Both the position numbers and the translations under genes were made by a program. This document shows, in pieces, positions 26,743 to 35,177 of a stretch of 64,000 nt of DNA. The notes below the pieces were generated by a model. That model was not told where the DNA came from. It saw only the letters and a program-made list of their open reading frames with translations, and searched no databases. The number at the start of each line of letters is the position of its first letter. Positions within the stretch are counted from its first letter, which is position 1. This stretch comes from JASJBU01 sp963790775 (lineage in GTDB: Bacteria > Pseudomonadota > Gammaproteobacteria > Chromatiales > Chromatiaceae). The stretch lies in contig CAWBPR010000011.1 in NCBI GenBank assembly GCA_963790775.1, forward strand, positions 186,001 to 250,000. Direction: 5' to 3'.

Positions 26743-26865
26743 ATGCATTGGGATGCAGTAGGTATTGGTTCGGTTGTTGCGGTGGTGATTTGTATTGTGA
26801 TCTTTGCTTTTTTGGTATTCAAGGTCAGCTCCTTGATGAAGAGCGATGCCGAAAAACATAAGTAA
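26743..26865 (+). CDS. 40-residue single-helix membrane protein in the cco cluster
   Basis: This very short gene encodes MHWDAVGIGSVVAVVICIVI, continuing as one membrane helix (to about residue 27) with a basic/charged tail ending KHK. A good ribosome site GAGGGG precedes the ATG, and a terminator follows 26 bases after the stop, so it is the last gene of the ccoNOQP transcript. By place and size it resembles the extra small subunit CcoM described in Pseudomonas stutzeri cbb3 oxidase, but I cannot claim homology. It might assist assembly or stability of the oxidase. Confidence 0.7.
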   Translation: MHWDAVGIGSVVAVVICIVIFAFLVFKVSSLMKSDAEKHK

Positions 26866-26890
26866 GCCGATTAACTGGTACATTTGAGAA

Positions 26891-26916
26891 GGGGGGTGTT
26901 TACACTCCCCTTTTTT
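26891..26916 (+). terminator. Intrinsic terminator of the ccoNOQP transcript
   Basis: GGGGGGTGT pairs with ACACTCCCC (one G-T wobble) and is followed by six T residues. It lies just after the 40-residue membrane gene. Confidence 0.8.
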
Positions 26917-27043
26917 GTTAGCGGATATATCAACTCTATAAACGATTGAATGCATCTAAGTTATTGATAAATCGCATTGGCTGATTATTTCACTCACAGC
27001 TAGAATTACCTGATAATTACTGATTCGACAGGAGAGACTCCCC

Positions 27044-28477
27044 TTGAATGATCAACAGAGTAGTAGCCAGCAGTCTGCTGTTGATGACCTGTATGCGGAA
27101 TCACACCACTGGAACCTCAACACGGGAGAGGAGACCATTCATGCCAAGCGCATAGGTGGAAAGTGGCGCAATATCCGCTGGCTGACGGCCTCTGTCTGGT
27201 TGATATTCTTTTTTGGACCCTACCTGCAATGGGGGGACCGCCAGGCAATACTCTTCGATATACCCAATCGCCAGTTTCATATATTGAGCTTTACCATCCT
27301 GCCCCAAGACTTTTGGATGCTTTCACTGACATTGCTGTTTTTTGCCCTGTTACTGGCGGTGGCCACAGCCATGGCAGGCAGGGTCTTTTGCGGTTATTTC
27401 TGCTTCCAGACGGTTTGGACGGATGTATTTACCTGGGTTGAAAACAAACTGGAAGGGGCGCCGCCGAAACGCCGCAAGCTGGACAAAGCCAGTTGGGATT
27501 TTTACAAGATACGGGTCAAGCTTGCCAAGCATCTTATCTGGCTGGTGATAGCTGTATTTACCGGGATCAGCTTTGTGGCCTGGTTCTACGGCGCCCATCA
27601 ACTCTGGAATGACATTTTTACCTTCAACCTTGGCGCCGTGGCGCTTGGAACGATTGCGTTGTTTACCGCAGGAACCTATCTACTGGCAGGCTATCTGCGT
27701 GAGCAAACCTGCTTCTGGCTCTGCCCTTATGCCCGTATTCAAGGTGTGATGATCGACCAGACCACTGTCGTACCAACCTATGATTTTCATCGTGGGGAAC
27801 CCCGTGGCAGGATCAAGAAAGGCGAGAGTGAAGAGGAGAGAACAACCGGGGATTGTATTGATTGTAAACAGTGCATCGCAGTCTGCCCAACGGGTGTGGA
27901 TATCCGTCATGGTCAGCAGGAGGGTTGTATCATGTGCGCCCTCTGCATCGATGCCTGTGATGAGGTGATGGAGAAAATAGGCCGCCCCAAAGGTCTGGTT
28001 CGCTATGAATCCTATGAAGCGCTGGAGACCAAGCAAAAGCCTAAGCCATTATGGCTGCGTCCACGGGTGTGGATCTACAGCGCGATTATGTCTGCTGCTT
28101 TGCTGGGAATTGGACTGGGCCTGACCTCGCTGGACTCCCTGGAACTCAAGGTGATCCATGCCAGACAACCCCTCTTCGTGCTGCAGAGTGATGGCAGCAT
28201 CCAGAACAAATACACCTTGAAAATCCTCAACAAGATGACCAATGATGTCATGGTCGAAATCAGCGCGACGGGACCAGAAGGGCTGATCTTAGTGGATGGG
28301 GATCAGGAAATTATGGCGAAACACGGTACAGTGACTCCGCGTACGGTATTCGTGAGGGTGCCAAAGGAGAATCTTCTGGCTGAAAACTCTCCGCTCGTGT
28401 TTCATATCGAAAGTAAAGTTGATGGTCAGGTCATGCGCAGTCAACGCGCAAGCGTGTTCATAGGACCTGATCGGTAA
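27044..28477 (+). CDS. ccoG: CcoG (FixG/RdxA), cbb3 oxidase maturation ferredoxin-like protein
   Basis: A 477-residue membrane protein with about five helices. It has a membrane-embedded CGYFC at 116-120, a QTCFWLCP segment, and two [4Fe-4S] clusters at cysteines 271/274/277/281 and 295/298/301/305. The C-terminus is an immunoglobulin-like periplasmic domain. CcoG reduces Cu(II) to Cu(I) so that copper can be handed to the oxidase by CcoI. Translation likely starts at TTG, with AGGAGAG about eight bases upstream. It follows the oxidase terminator and so probably has its own promoter. Confidence 0.95.
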   Translation: MNDQQSSSQQSAVDDLYAESHHWNLNTGEETIHAKRIGGKWRNIRWLTASVWLIFFFGPYLQWGDRQAILFDIPNRQFHILSFTILPQDFWMLSLTLLFFALLLAVATAMAGRVFCGYFCFQTVWTDVFTWVENKLEGAPPKRRKLDKASWDFYKIRVKLAKHLIWLVIAVFTGISFVAWFYGAHQLWNDIFTFNLGAVALGTIALFTAGTYLLAGYLREQTCFWLCPYARIQGVMIDQTTVVPTYDFHRGEPRGRIKKGESEEERTTGDCIDCKQCIAVCPTGVDIRHGQQEGCIMCALCIDACDEVMEKIGRPKGLVRYESYEALETKQKPKPLWLRPRVWIYSAIMSAALLGIGLGLTSLDSLELKVIHARQPLFVLQSDGSIQNKYTLKILNKMTNDVMVEISATGPEGLILVDGDQEIMAKHGTVTPRTVFVRVPKENLLAENSPLVFHIESKVDGQVMRSQRASVFIGPDR

Positions 28478-28549
28478 TCGATTTTGGATCTTGTCAAATA
28501 CGGGGCGGATTCAAAGTCCGCTCCGGTTGTTTTAGGTGATTAATTTCAT

Positions 28550-29053
28550 ATGTCAGATAAAAATTCAGCCTGGCGCAGTCCATGGGTTATTGCATGGGTG
28601 ACCATGGTGGTAATCTTCTTTACCATGAACATGGTAATGATCTATATGGCTGCTGAAAACGAATCTGGATTGGTAGTGGATGATTTCTATGACCGTGGCC
28701 AGGATTACGAGAAAAACATGCTCAAACGCCTGGCGCGTGATCCAGGCTGGGTTATGCGTATTCAATTACCAAGGAAGATTGAGGTCAATGAACCGGTTAC
28801 CTGTCGTTTCAGTGTGAAAGATAAGACTGGTCAGCCGGTTAGTCCTGAATCGGTCACTTTCTATGCTTATCGGCCATCCGATAAGAGCGCAGATTTTTCC
28901 ATGCCAATGCAGGAAGTGGAACCCGGCTTATATGAAGCTGAGGTCAGCTTTGCCTTGATGGGCGCCTGGGACACACTGATCAGCGCCAAGCGCGGAGAAG
29001 ACGAGTTCAACACGCCGAAGAGGATTGGGGTGGGAATCGACTGGGTGCCCTGA
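28550..29053 (+). CDS. ccoH: CcoH (FixH), cbb3 oxidase assembly protein
   Basis: A 167-residue protein with one N-terminal membrane helix (about 11-31) and a periplasmic beta domain. The order ccoG-ccoH-ccoI and the FYDRGQDYEK segment after the helix are typical of FixH. It is needed to assemble the oxidase. It ends eight bases before the ccoI start, consistent with coupled translation. Confidence 0.9.
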   Translation: MSDKNSAWRSPWVIAWVTMVVIFFTMNMVMIYMAAENESGLVVDDFYDRGQDYEKNMLKRLARDPGWVMRIQLPRKIEVNEPVTCRFSVKDKTGQPVSPESVTFYAYRPSDKSADFSMPMQEVEPGLYEAEVSFALMGAWDTLISAKRGEDEFNTPKRIGVGIDWVP

Positions 29054-29061
29054 GTCTGAAA

Positions 29062-31557
29062 GTGTCGCTTTCAAAAACGGAGCAGAGCTGCTTCCATTGT
29101 GGACTTCCTGTACCACCTCAAGATGAGGTGATCGCAGAGATCGAGGGCGAGCCCCAGTATTTCTGTTGTACAGGATGCAAGGCTGTCTGCGAGGCTATTT
29201 ATCTGGCCGGTCTCGAAGGCTTCTATCAACGCACGCCGGAAGGCGTCTGTCTGTCACCTCCACCTGAGATATCCAGTGAACTCGGGCTCTATGATCTGGA
29301 TGAAGTGCAGGAGGAGTTTGTCGGAGATCTCGGCGAAGAACGGGACATCCATCTGCTGGTTGAGGGTATCCATTGCGCGGCCTGTGTCTGGCTGATCGAG
29401 CACTCCCTCAACGCCATGCCCGGGATCATCCAGGCGCAGGTCAACCTCTCCGGTAAACGCCTGCATGTCAAATGGCACAACAATCAGATATCGCTTTCCA
29501 GCATAATCAACCGTCTGGGACAGGTCGGTTATGCGGCCGTGCCCTATGATCCAGAAGTTGCCGAAGGCGCCCTGAAGCGGCAAAACAGGACACTGCTCTA
29601 TCGCATGGCGTTTGCCGCATTCGGCATGATGAATCTCATGTGGATCTCCATTGCACTCTATTCCGGCGCCAGCGAAGGAGAGTTCCGCACCCTGTTCCAC
29701 TGGGTTGGATTTACTCTGGCTACCCCGGTGCTGGTGTATTCCGGCTTCCCGTTTTACAAGGGAGCCTGGTCCGGATTGCGCAACTTTCATCTAGGTATGG
29801 ATCTGCCGATCGCTATCGGTGCCACCATCACCTATCTCTATTCGGTCTATGTGACCCTCTCCGGAAGCACAGCCGGTGAGGTCTATTATGATACGGTCGT
29901 CAATTTTCTGTTTGTTATTCTGGTGGGGCGCTATCTGGAGGCGATCTCGAAGCGCCAGGCCGTTGCGGCCACTCAGAGGCTGCTGGATCTGCAGCCAAAG
30001 GTTGCCACCGTGATACGCGCTGGAGAGGAGTCGATTGTCCCGGTGCGGGCGGTAGCTGGCGGTGAGACCGTGCTGGTGAAACCCGGCGAGCGGATACCAG
30101 TCGATGGTGTGATCATCGAAGGTCAAAGTAATATCGATGAGGCTCTGCTGACCGGTGAATCGAAACCCGTTGCTAAACGACTGGGGGATAGCGTATCTGC
30201 CGGCACCATCAACGGACATGGCATGCTGCAGGTGCAGATGACCGGTTCACTGAAGCGCACCGCCCTGGGCCGGATCATCAATCTGGTGGAAGAGGCGCAG
30301 GCCTCAAAAGCGCCTATCCAGTGTGTCGCGGATCAGATTGTCCCCTGGTTTGTGGCGGTTACCCTGGGGCTGGCGATACTCACATTTCTCTGGTGGCAGA
30401 ATACCTCGCTGGAGTTGGCGTTGCTGGCGGCCACTTCCGTATTGATCATAACCTGCCCCTGTGCATTTGGCCTCGCCACCCCCATGTCTATCGCGGTCGC
30501 GTCAGGCTTAGGCGCCAAGTATGGCATTCTGGTGAAAAATGGAGAGGTGCTGGAGTCCCTCTCGTCAATCAACCATGTGGTGTTCGATAAAACGGGCACG
30601 TTGACTGAAGGCAGGCTGTCTGTAGTTACGATACATCTGCAGGATACTGAATGGGACATCCAGTCAGATGAAGCACCTGCCGGCGCTGTCCGAGAGTTGA
30701 TAGCTGATCTTGCTGCGCTGGAAAGATATTCCGAGCATCCCACAGCGAGAGCGATCATTGAACTGGCGGAGAGATTTGAGATCAAGTTGTCTGGGGCCGC
30801 GAAAGATTTTGAGAATCGCCCCGGGTTTGGTGTGGCCGGCACGGTGAATGGCGGCCGCCTGCTCGCGGGTAACAGTGCATGGCTGGATAGCAGGGGTGCG
30901 ATTCGCCAGCAGCATTTCGACAGGCTGGCGGATGAGCTGGATGGATTAGGCGTTGGGTCGATCCGCCTCGCTGTTGATGGTAAGGAGGTTGCCCTCCTGG
31001 CTATCGAAGACAGGATTCGACCTGAGGCGTTGCAGTTGCTGGAGGGGCTCAAGGCGCAAGGGCTTGAGCTGACCTTGCTGAGTGGCGACCGAAAACAGCT
31101 GGCGGAGGCTATTGCTCAGCGGCTGGGCGGTATGGAGGTGATTGCCGAAGTTCTGCCGGAGGATAAGGACCGGGTGATTCAAGAATTACAAAAGGGCGCA
31201 GGCCGTGTGGCGATGGTCGGTGATGGCGTGAACGACGCGCCCGCACTGGTAAGGGCGAATGTGGGTATCGCCATGGGTTCAGGAACGGATGTCTCCATTG
31301 CCAGTTCGGATATCGTGCTGATGAACGGCGAGCTTGATAAGGTGCGTCTGGCGATTGGCCTTTCACGCCGCACTCTGCGCACAATACGCCAGAATATCGC
31401 CATCTCGATTGTGTACAATATCATCATGGTGCCTCTGGCCATGGCGGCTGTCGTGACACCGTTGGTGGCCGCCATCTCCATGCCACTCAGTTCATTGGCG
31501 GTGATTGGTAATTCTGCCCGGATACGCACGCTGTTCAAGGGTGTCAAACCCAGGTAG
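29062..31557 (+). CDS. ccoI: CcoI, copper-transporting P1B-type ATPase for cbb3 assembly
   Basis: An 831-residue heavy-metal ATPase. The N-terminus has a cysteine-rich region (C10/C13 and YFCCTGC) and a heavy-metal domain with CAAC at 105-108. The membrane metal site is CPC at 465-467, the phosphorylated aspartate is D509 in DKTGTLTEG, and the SEHPTARA and GDGVNDAPA motifs follow. It exports copper to the periplasmic side for insertion into CcoN. The long cysteine-rich leader sets CcoI/FixI apart from the detoxifying CopA. The start codon is GTG. Confidence 0.95.
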   Translation: MSLSKTEQSCFHCGLPVPPQDEVIAEIEGEPQYFCCTGCKAVCEAIYLAGLEGFYQRTPEGVCLSPPPEISSELGLYDLDEVQEEFVGDLGEERDIHLLVEGIHCAACVWLIEHSLNAMPGIIQAQVNLSGKRLHVKWHNNQISLSSIINRLGQVGYAAVPYDPEVAEGALKRQNRTLLYRMAFAAFGMMNLMWISIALYSGASEGEFRTLFHWVGFTLATPVLVYSGFPFYKGAWSGLRNFHLGMDLPIAIGATITYLYSVYVTLSGSTAGEVYYDTVVNFLFVILVGRYLEAISKRQAVAATQRLLDLQPKVATVIRAGEESIVPVRAVAGGETVLVKPGERIPVDGVIIEGQSNIDEALLTGESKPVAKRLGDSVSAGTINGHGMLQVQMTGSLKRTALGRIINLVEEAQASKAPIQCVADQIVPWFVAVTLGLAILTFLWWQNTSLELALLAATSVLIITCPCAFGLATPMSIAVASGLGAKYGILVKNGEVLESLSSINHVVFDKTGTLTEGRLSVVTIHLQDTEWDIQSDEAPAGAVRELIADLAALERYSEHPTARAIIELAERFEIKLSGAAKDFENRPGFGVAGTVNGGRLLAGNSAWLDSRGAIRQQHFDRLADELDGLGVGSIRLAVDGKEVALLAIEDRIRPEALQLLEGLKAQGLELTLLSGDRKQLAEAIAQRLGGMEVIAEVLPEDKDRVIQELQKGAGRVAMVGDGVNDAPALVRANVGIAMGSGTDVSIASSDIVLMNGELDKVRLAIGLSRRTLRTIRQNIAISIVYNIIMVPLAMAAVVTPLVAAISMPLSSLAVIGNSARIRTLFKGVKPR

Positions 31558-31656
31558 AGGAGTCCTGGAGACAGGTGATTTGTCCTCAAGGTCTTTTCTC
31601 GCCTTACCGGGCAATAACATGATACTGGGAAAACCATTTTATTGCGGAGTTGTGAG

Positions 31657-31857
31657 ATGGAAGTGATCTATGGCTTGATTCCTGGCATGATCATCATGGG
31701 CCTGGTTGCGGTTGGAGTACTGTTTTGGGCTGCCCGCAGCGGACAGTTTGACGATCTTGAAGGGGAGGGGCACCGCATCCTGATGGATGAGGACCTGCCA
31801 CCCGAGAAGAAGAAAAAACCGCAACAAAGAATGCCCGATGCCGAAGATCAGGAGTAG
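31657..31857 (+). CDS. ccoS: CcoS, small cbb3 assembly protein
   Basis: A 66-residue protein with one helix (about 4-26) followed by the family motif WAARSGQFDDLEGEGHRIL and a lysine-rich tail. CcoS is required for cofactor insertion into CcoN. It is the last gene of ccoGHIS, about 100 bases after ccoI. The ATG has GGAG nearby. Confidence 0.93.
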   Translation: MEVIYGLIPGMIIMGLVAVGVLFWAARSGQFDDLEGEGHRILMDEDLPPEKKKKPQQRMPDAEDQE

Positions 31858-31873
31858 TTGCCGGGTGCCGAAG

Positions 31874-31901
31874 GGGATTAACAACCGGCGCTTTTAATCC
31901 C
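31874..31901. terminator. Possible weak terminator between convergent genes
   Basis: GGGATTAA and TTAATCCC form an eight-base stem around a twelve-base loop, between ccoS and the convergent downstream gene. There is no strong T run, so this is tentative. Confidence 0.3.
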
Positions 31902-31903
31902 AG

Positions 31904-32587
31904 CTATGGTGTCGTCTGGTCCTGATTCTGCTGCCTGATTGCCTCGGTTAAGATATCGATTTTGCTCGGCAGAATATATTGCAGGAGTTCTTTTCCATCC
32001 GGATTGACACCGATGCTCAGGCCGGTTTCCGGATAGATCCAGTGGCTTACTCCCGTTGCCAGCTCTTCGATGCGTTGATCGGGTTCGCCAAAACGTTTCA
32101 GAATCAAATCCTTATCCAGGTCGGCGGCTGGAATGTAATTAATCAGTTTGATTGGAAAGCTGCCGACGGACAACTTGTCATCTCCCGCCAGATCGACTTT
32201 ACGGGTGATGTCGGTGGTGCGGCTGATACGGCTCCCTCTGTCATAAAACGCCTGTAATTGTTGATCTTCTGCCTCCAATACCAGCACAAAATCGGCGCGC
32301 AGACCACTTAGGAAGATTCTTTCGAAGTAGGCCTCCAGGGCGGGTTTTCCGTTCTTGGTGATGAAAAGACTGACCTTGCCATCATTCTGGAAAATTGATT
32401 TGGCGTCATTCAGCGTACTCTTTCCCAGGCTGAGCCCGAATATTTCAGAGCCACCCTGGTGATCGAGTTTAATATCCCAGGGTAATTTGGGATCTCTGTC
32501 CGGCGCCCGGCCGCCAGGCAGAAAGATGGCAAGGGCCAGCGCAATCAGTGCCAGGGAGAAAACCCACAAAAAAATATTTCTTTTCAT
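31904..32587 (-). CDS. Conserved membrane-anchored protein of unknown function
   Basis: A 227-residue protein with one N-terminal hydrophobic helix (about 5-24) that may be a signal anchor, followed by a soluble domain outside the membrane. Segments such as IFGLSLGKSTLNDAKSIF and RFGEPDQRIEE suggest a SmpA/BamE-like or related small beta fold, in which a phrase of the type 'F-G-x-P-D' recurs, but I cannot assign it to a family. It lies convergent to ccoS and divergent from the next gene, so it is a single-gene unit. No cysteine lipobox is present. Confidence 0.65.
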   Translation of the reverse strand: MKRNIFLWVFSLALIALALAIFLPGGRAPDRDPKLPWDIKLDHQGGSEIFGLSLGKSTLNDAKSIFQNDGKVSLFITKNGKPALEAYFERIFLSGLRADFVLVLEAEDQQLQAFYDRGSRISRTTDITRKVDLAGDDKLSVGSFPIKLINYIPAADLDKDLILKRFGEPDQRIEELATGVSHWIYPETGLSIGVNPDGKELLQYILPSKIDILTEAIRQQNQDQTTP

Positions 32588-32616
32588 CCGGACGTCCAGG
32601 CTGAAATTTAATTGCT

Positions 32617-32649
32617 CAGGAAGGCCTGAATTAATTCAGACCTTTCCTG
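32617..32649. repeat. Imperfect palindrome between divergent genes
   Basis: CAGGAAGGCCTGAATT and AATTCAGACCTTTCCTG form a near-perfect inverted repeat, followed by another GAATTCAGG copy of the same arm. It lies in the 294-base gap between two divergent genes and could be an operator or a 5' leader hairpin; the rest of the gap shows nothing else. Confidence 0.4.
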
Positions 32650-32881
32650 AATTCAGGTCGCTACAGCAGCAGCCAGGCATTTTACATGGCCGGATGCCGT
32701 TTGGCGCATAACAATTCTTAAATCAGCCCCATTTTCATTGCCGTTCAACGGTTTTATCAAACCTGGTATTAAGGCAATCGGCAGGCGTTCTGCTTGCTGA
32801 ATAGGTGCAATTCTGCGTGCCTGGTGGTAGCCTGCACGCCTGCTTTTAGCACTTTTGATAACGGCTTGGCGGTAGTATCTG

Positions 32882-33457
32882 ATGAAATTCGAAATCTCCG
32901 ATGAAGTGGCGCATAAGGCAAAGATTCCCCATGAAATCTTACTCACTAATCTGATCGGCAATCATATCCTCTGGTTTGTGGCATCGTTGGGTTTGGCGAA
33001 CTCTTATTGGCAGCCACTGGCCCTGGTTCCGGTTTTTTCCCTTGCTACATTGATTTACATTCTCTGGCGGGCACGCCGCTCGTTGAATCAGGATGACTGG
33101 TATGCGATGTGCCACTGGCAGATCTGCGCGGCGCGCAGCCGACTTTTTATCTACATGCTGTCATTGGCGTTGACTGTGGTGATTCTCGGTTGGGTTGGGT
33201 ACACCTATCTTGGGATGATGAAGGTTGCTGTCTATGCCCTGAGTGGTGGTATAGGCATTCTCCCGGTAATGGTCACCGTGCTGGTGCTGATTCTGATGGA
33301 GTCAGATGCACTGCATCAGGCCTCGCTGCATAGACTGCCTAAAAGTATTGTGGAGAAGTACCCTGTTCCGGAGTCAGTCGTTGTACTTGAGGATGACAGT
33401 GAACAGCAGCCGGTTGAGGCTGAATCGGCCACTCCGACAACGAGTGCTAAATCATAA
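32882..33457 (+). CDS. Membrane protein of unknown function
   Basis: A 191-residue protein with four predicted membrane helices (about 20-38, 44-62, 86-110 and 115-140) and a soluble acidic C-terminal tail rich in Glu, Ser and Thr. I do not recognise the family. Its last eleven bases overlap the end of the convergent gene on the other strand. No catalytic or metal motif is visible. Confidence 0.7.
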   Translation: MKFEISDEVAHKAKIPHEILLTNLIGNHILWFVASLGLANSYWQPLALVPVFSLATLIYILWRARRSLNQDDWYAMCHWQICAARSRLFIYMLSLALTVVILGWVGYTYLGMMKVAVYALSGGIGILPVMVTVLVLILMESDALHQASLHRLPKSIVEKYPVPESVVVLEDDSEQQPVEAESATPTTSAKS

Positions 33458-33818
33458 AGAGTGCTGCCGCGACGTTACGCCCTTCAGCCATCAAAATATT
33501 GTAGGTGCGACAGGCTGCTGCGGTTCCCATGCTCTCGACCCCCACGTTTTGCGCGATTAACTGCTGAGACAGGGCATGGGCTGGGAATCTCTGTACCTCC
33601 CCAGTGCCCAATATCACAATTTCAGGGGCCAGATCAGTCAGGATTGAGAGATCGTTAGCAGTCAGGCTGGAGAAGTCGGTCGGCGTCCAGGTGTCGATAA
33701 TCGTCGATGGTGTTACGATCAGGCTGTGTTTATAGATCTTGCCATTGATAACAATCTGACCTTTAGTATAGTGCTGGATGATGTTGCCATCCCCAGTGTT
33801 GTCCTGGGTAAATTTCAT
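33447..33818 (-). CDS. Mth938-domain protein (DUF498/DUF598 family)
   Basis: A 123-residue protein with the Mth938-like fold sequence: an N-terminal beta part with GKIYKHSLIVTP, the central PEIVILGTGEVQRFP strand-turn, and the GVESMGTAAACRTYNILMAEGR helix. The family includes human NDUFAF3, a complex I assembly factor, and bacterial members of unknown role. The length is usual. It converges with and slightly overlaps the membrane-protein gene, and it is divergent from alaC. Confidence 0.88.
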   Translation of the reverse strand: MKFTQDNTGDGNIIQHYTKGQIVINGKIYKHSLIVTPSTIIDTWTPTDFSSLTANDLSILTDLAPEIVILGTGEVQRFPAHALSQQLIAQNVGVESMGTAAACRTYNILMAEGRNVAAALFMI

Positions 33819-33939
33819 ATTTGAAAGATACTCGATTTCTTGGATAGAAAAAAGCGCAAAGAAGAACAGCTGAATTGATCTTTCCCGGTCGGTCGGTTAA
33901 CTTTAATCATTTTTAAGTCTTCATAAGCCAGAGGTGTTC

Positions 33940-35145
33940 GTGTCCACGCCAGAGATGGAAGAGTTCCGCAGAATCAAGCGGTTGCCGCCTTATGTGTTCG
34001 CTATTGTGAATGAGCTGAAAGCAGCGGCGCGGGCGCGGGGTGAGGACATCATCGATTTTGGGATGGGCAACCCGGATCAGCCCACCCCGCAGCACATTGT
34101 GGACAAGCTCTGCGAGGTGGCCAATCGCAAGGATACCCACCGCTACTCCATGTCCAAAGGCATACCGAGGCTGCGCAGAGCCATGAGCCGGTGGTACAAA
34201 ACCCGCTACGATGTGGACCTGGACCCTGACACCCAGGTAATCGCCACGATCGGTTCAAAGGAGGGCCTGGCCCATCTGGCGTTGGCCTGCATGGGACCCG
34301 GAGACTCGGTGCTGGTGCCCAACCCTGCGTATCCGATCCATCCTTATGGCTTTATCATCGCCGGAGCGGATGTGCGCCATGTGCCAATGGTGCCCGATGG
34401 GGATTTCTTTGGAGAACTGGAGCGTTCGATCAAGGATTCCTGGCCAAGACCCAAAATGCTGGTGCTCAACTTTCCGGGTAATCCCACGACACACTGTGTG
34501 GAGTTGGATTTCTTTGAAAAGGTGGTGGAGATCGCCAAGGAGTACAACATCTGGGTGGTCCATGATCTTGCCTACGCGGACATCGTTTTTGACGGTTATG
34601 TGGCGCCCTCCATCCTGCAGGTGCCTGGCGCCGAAGAGATCGCGGTGGAGTTTTTCTCGCTCTCGAAAAGCTACAACATGCCGGGCTGGCGGGTTGGTTT
34701 CATGTGTGGCAACAAGACTCTGGTCGCTGCATTGTCGCGCATCAAGTCCTATCTTGATTATGGTACGTTCACACCGATCCAGGTGGCAGCGATTGCCGCG
34801 CTGGAAGGACCGCAGGACGTTGTGCAGGAGATCCGTGATATGTATCAGGTGCGGCGTGATGTGTTGTGTGATGGATTGAACAATATCGGCTGGATGGTGG
34901 AGAGACCCAAGGCGACTATGTTTGTCTGGGCGCCCATACCGGAAGCCTATAAGTCTCTGGGCTCCCTGGAGTTTTCCAAGAAGCTCCTGCAGGAGGCCAA
35001 GGTGGCGGTCTCCCCGGGCATTGGATTTGGCGAGCATGGTGATGACCATGTGCGGTTTGGTCTGATAGAGAATGAACACCGCACTCGACAGGCGGTGCGC
35101 GGAATTCGAGATATGTTTCGCCAAGACGGCGTAATCAGCAACTGA
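33940..35145 (+). CDS. alaC: Alanine-forming aminotransferase AlaC-like
   Basis: A fold-type I PLP aminotransferase of about 401 residues. The PLP lysine is in SLSKSYNMPGWRVGF (K243), with upstream motifs FGMGNPDQPTP, NPAYPIHPYGF and NFPGNPTTHCVE. These match AlaC (YfdZ), which makes alanine from pyruvate and glutamate. A GTG with GAGG five bases upstream was preferred over a GTG two codons earlier that overlaps the ribosome site. It lies 32 bases before hom, a pairing common in gammaproteobacteria. Confidence 0.9.
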   Translation: MSTPEMEEFRRIKRLPPYVFAIVNELKAAARARGEDIIDFGMGNPDQPTPQHIVDKLCEVANRKDTHRYSMSKGIPRLRRAMSRWYKTRYDVDLDPDTQVIATIGSKEGLAHLALACMGPGDSVLVPNPAYPIHPYGFIIAGADVRHVPMVPDGDFFGELERSIKDSWPRPKMLVLNFPGNPTTHCVELDFFEKVVEIAKEYNIWVVHDLAYADIVFDGYVAPSILQVPGAEEIAVEFFSLSKSYNMPGWRVGFMCGNKTLVAALSRIKSYLDYGTFTPIQVAAIAALEGPQDVVQEIRDMYQVRRDVLCDGLNNIGWMVERPKATMFVWAPIPEAYKSLGSLEFSKKLLQEAKVAVSPGIGFGEHGDDHVRFGLIENEHRTRQAVRGIRDMFRQDGVISN

Positions 35146-35177
35146 AATATAATGAATAAAGATAAAGGAGAGGCATT

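Noticed and set aside
30333..31052. Minus-strand frame of 239 codons
   Set aside because: Antisense to ccoI in its ATP-binding region.
34255..35124. Minus-strand frame of 289 codons
   Set aside because: Antisense to alaC, whose PLP motifs are all present.
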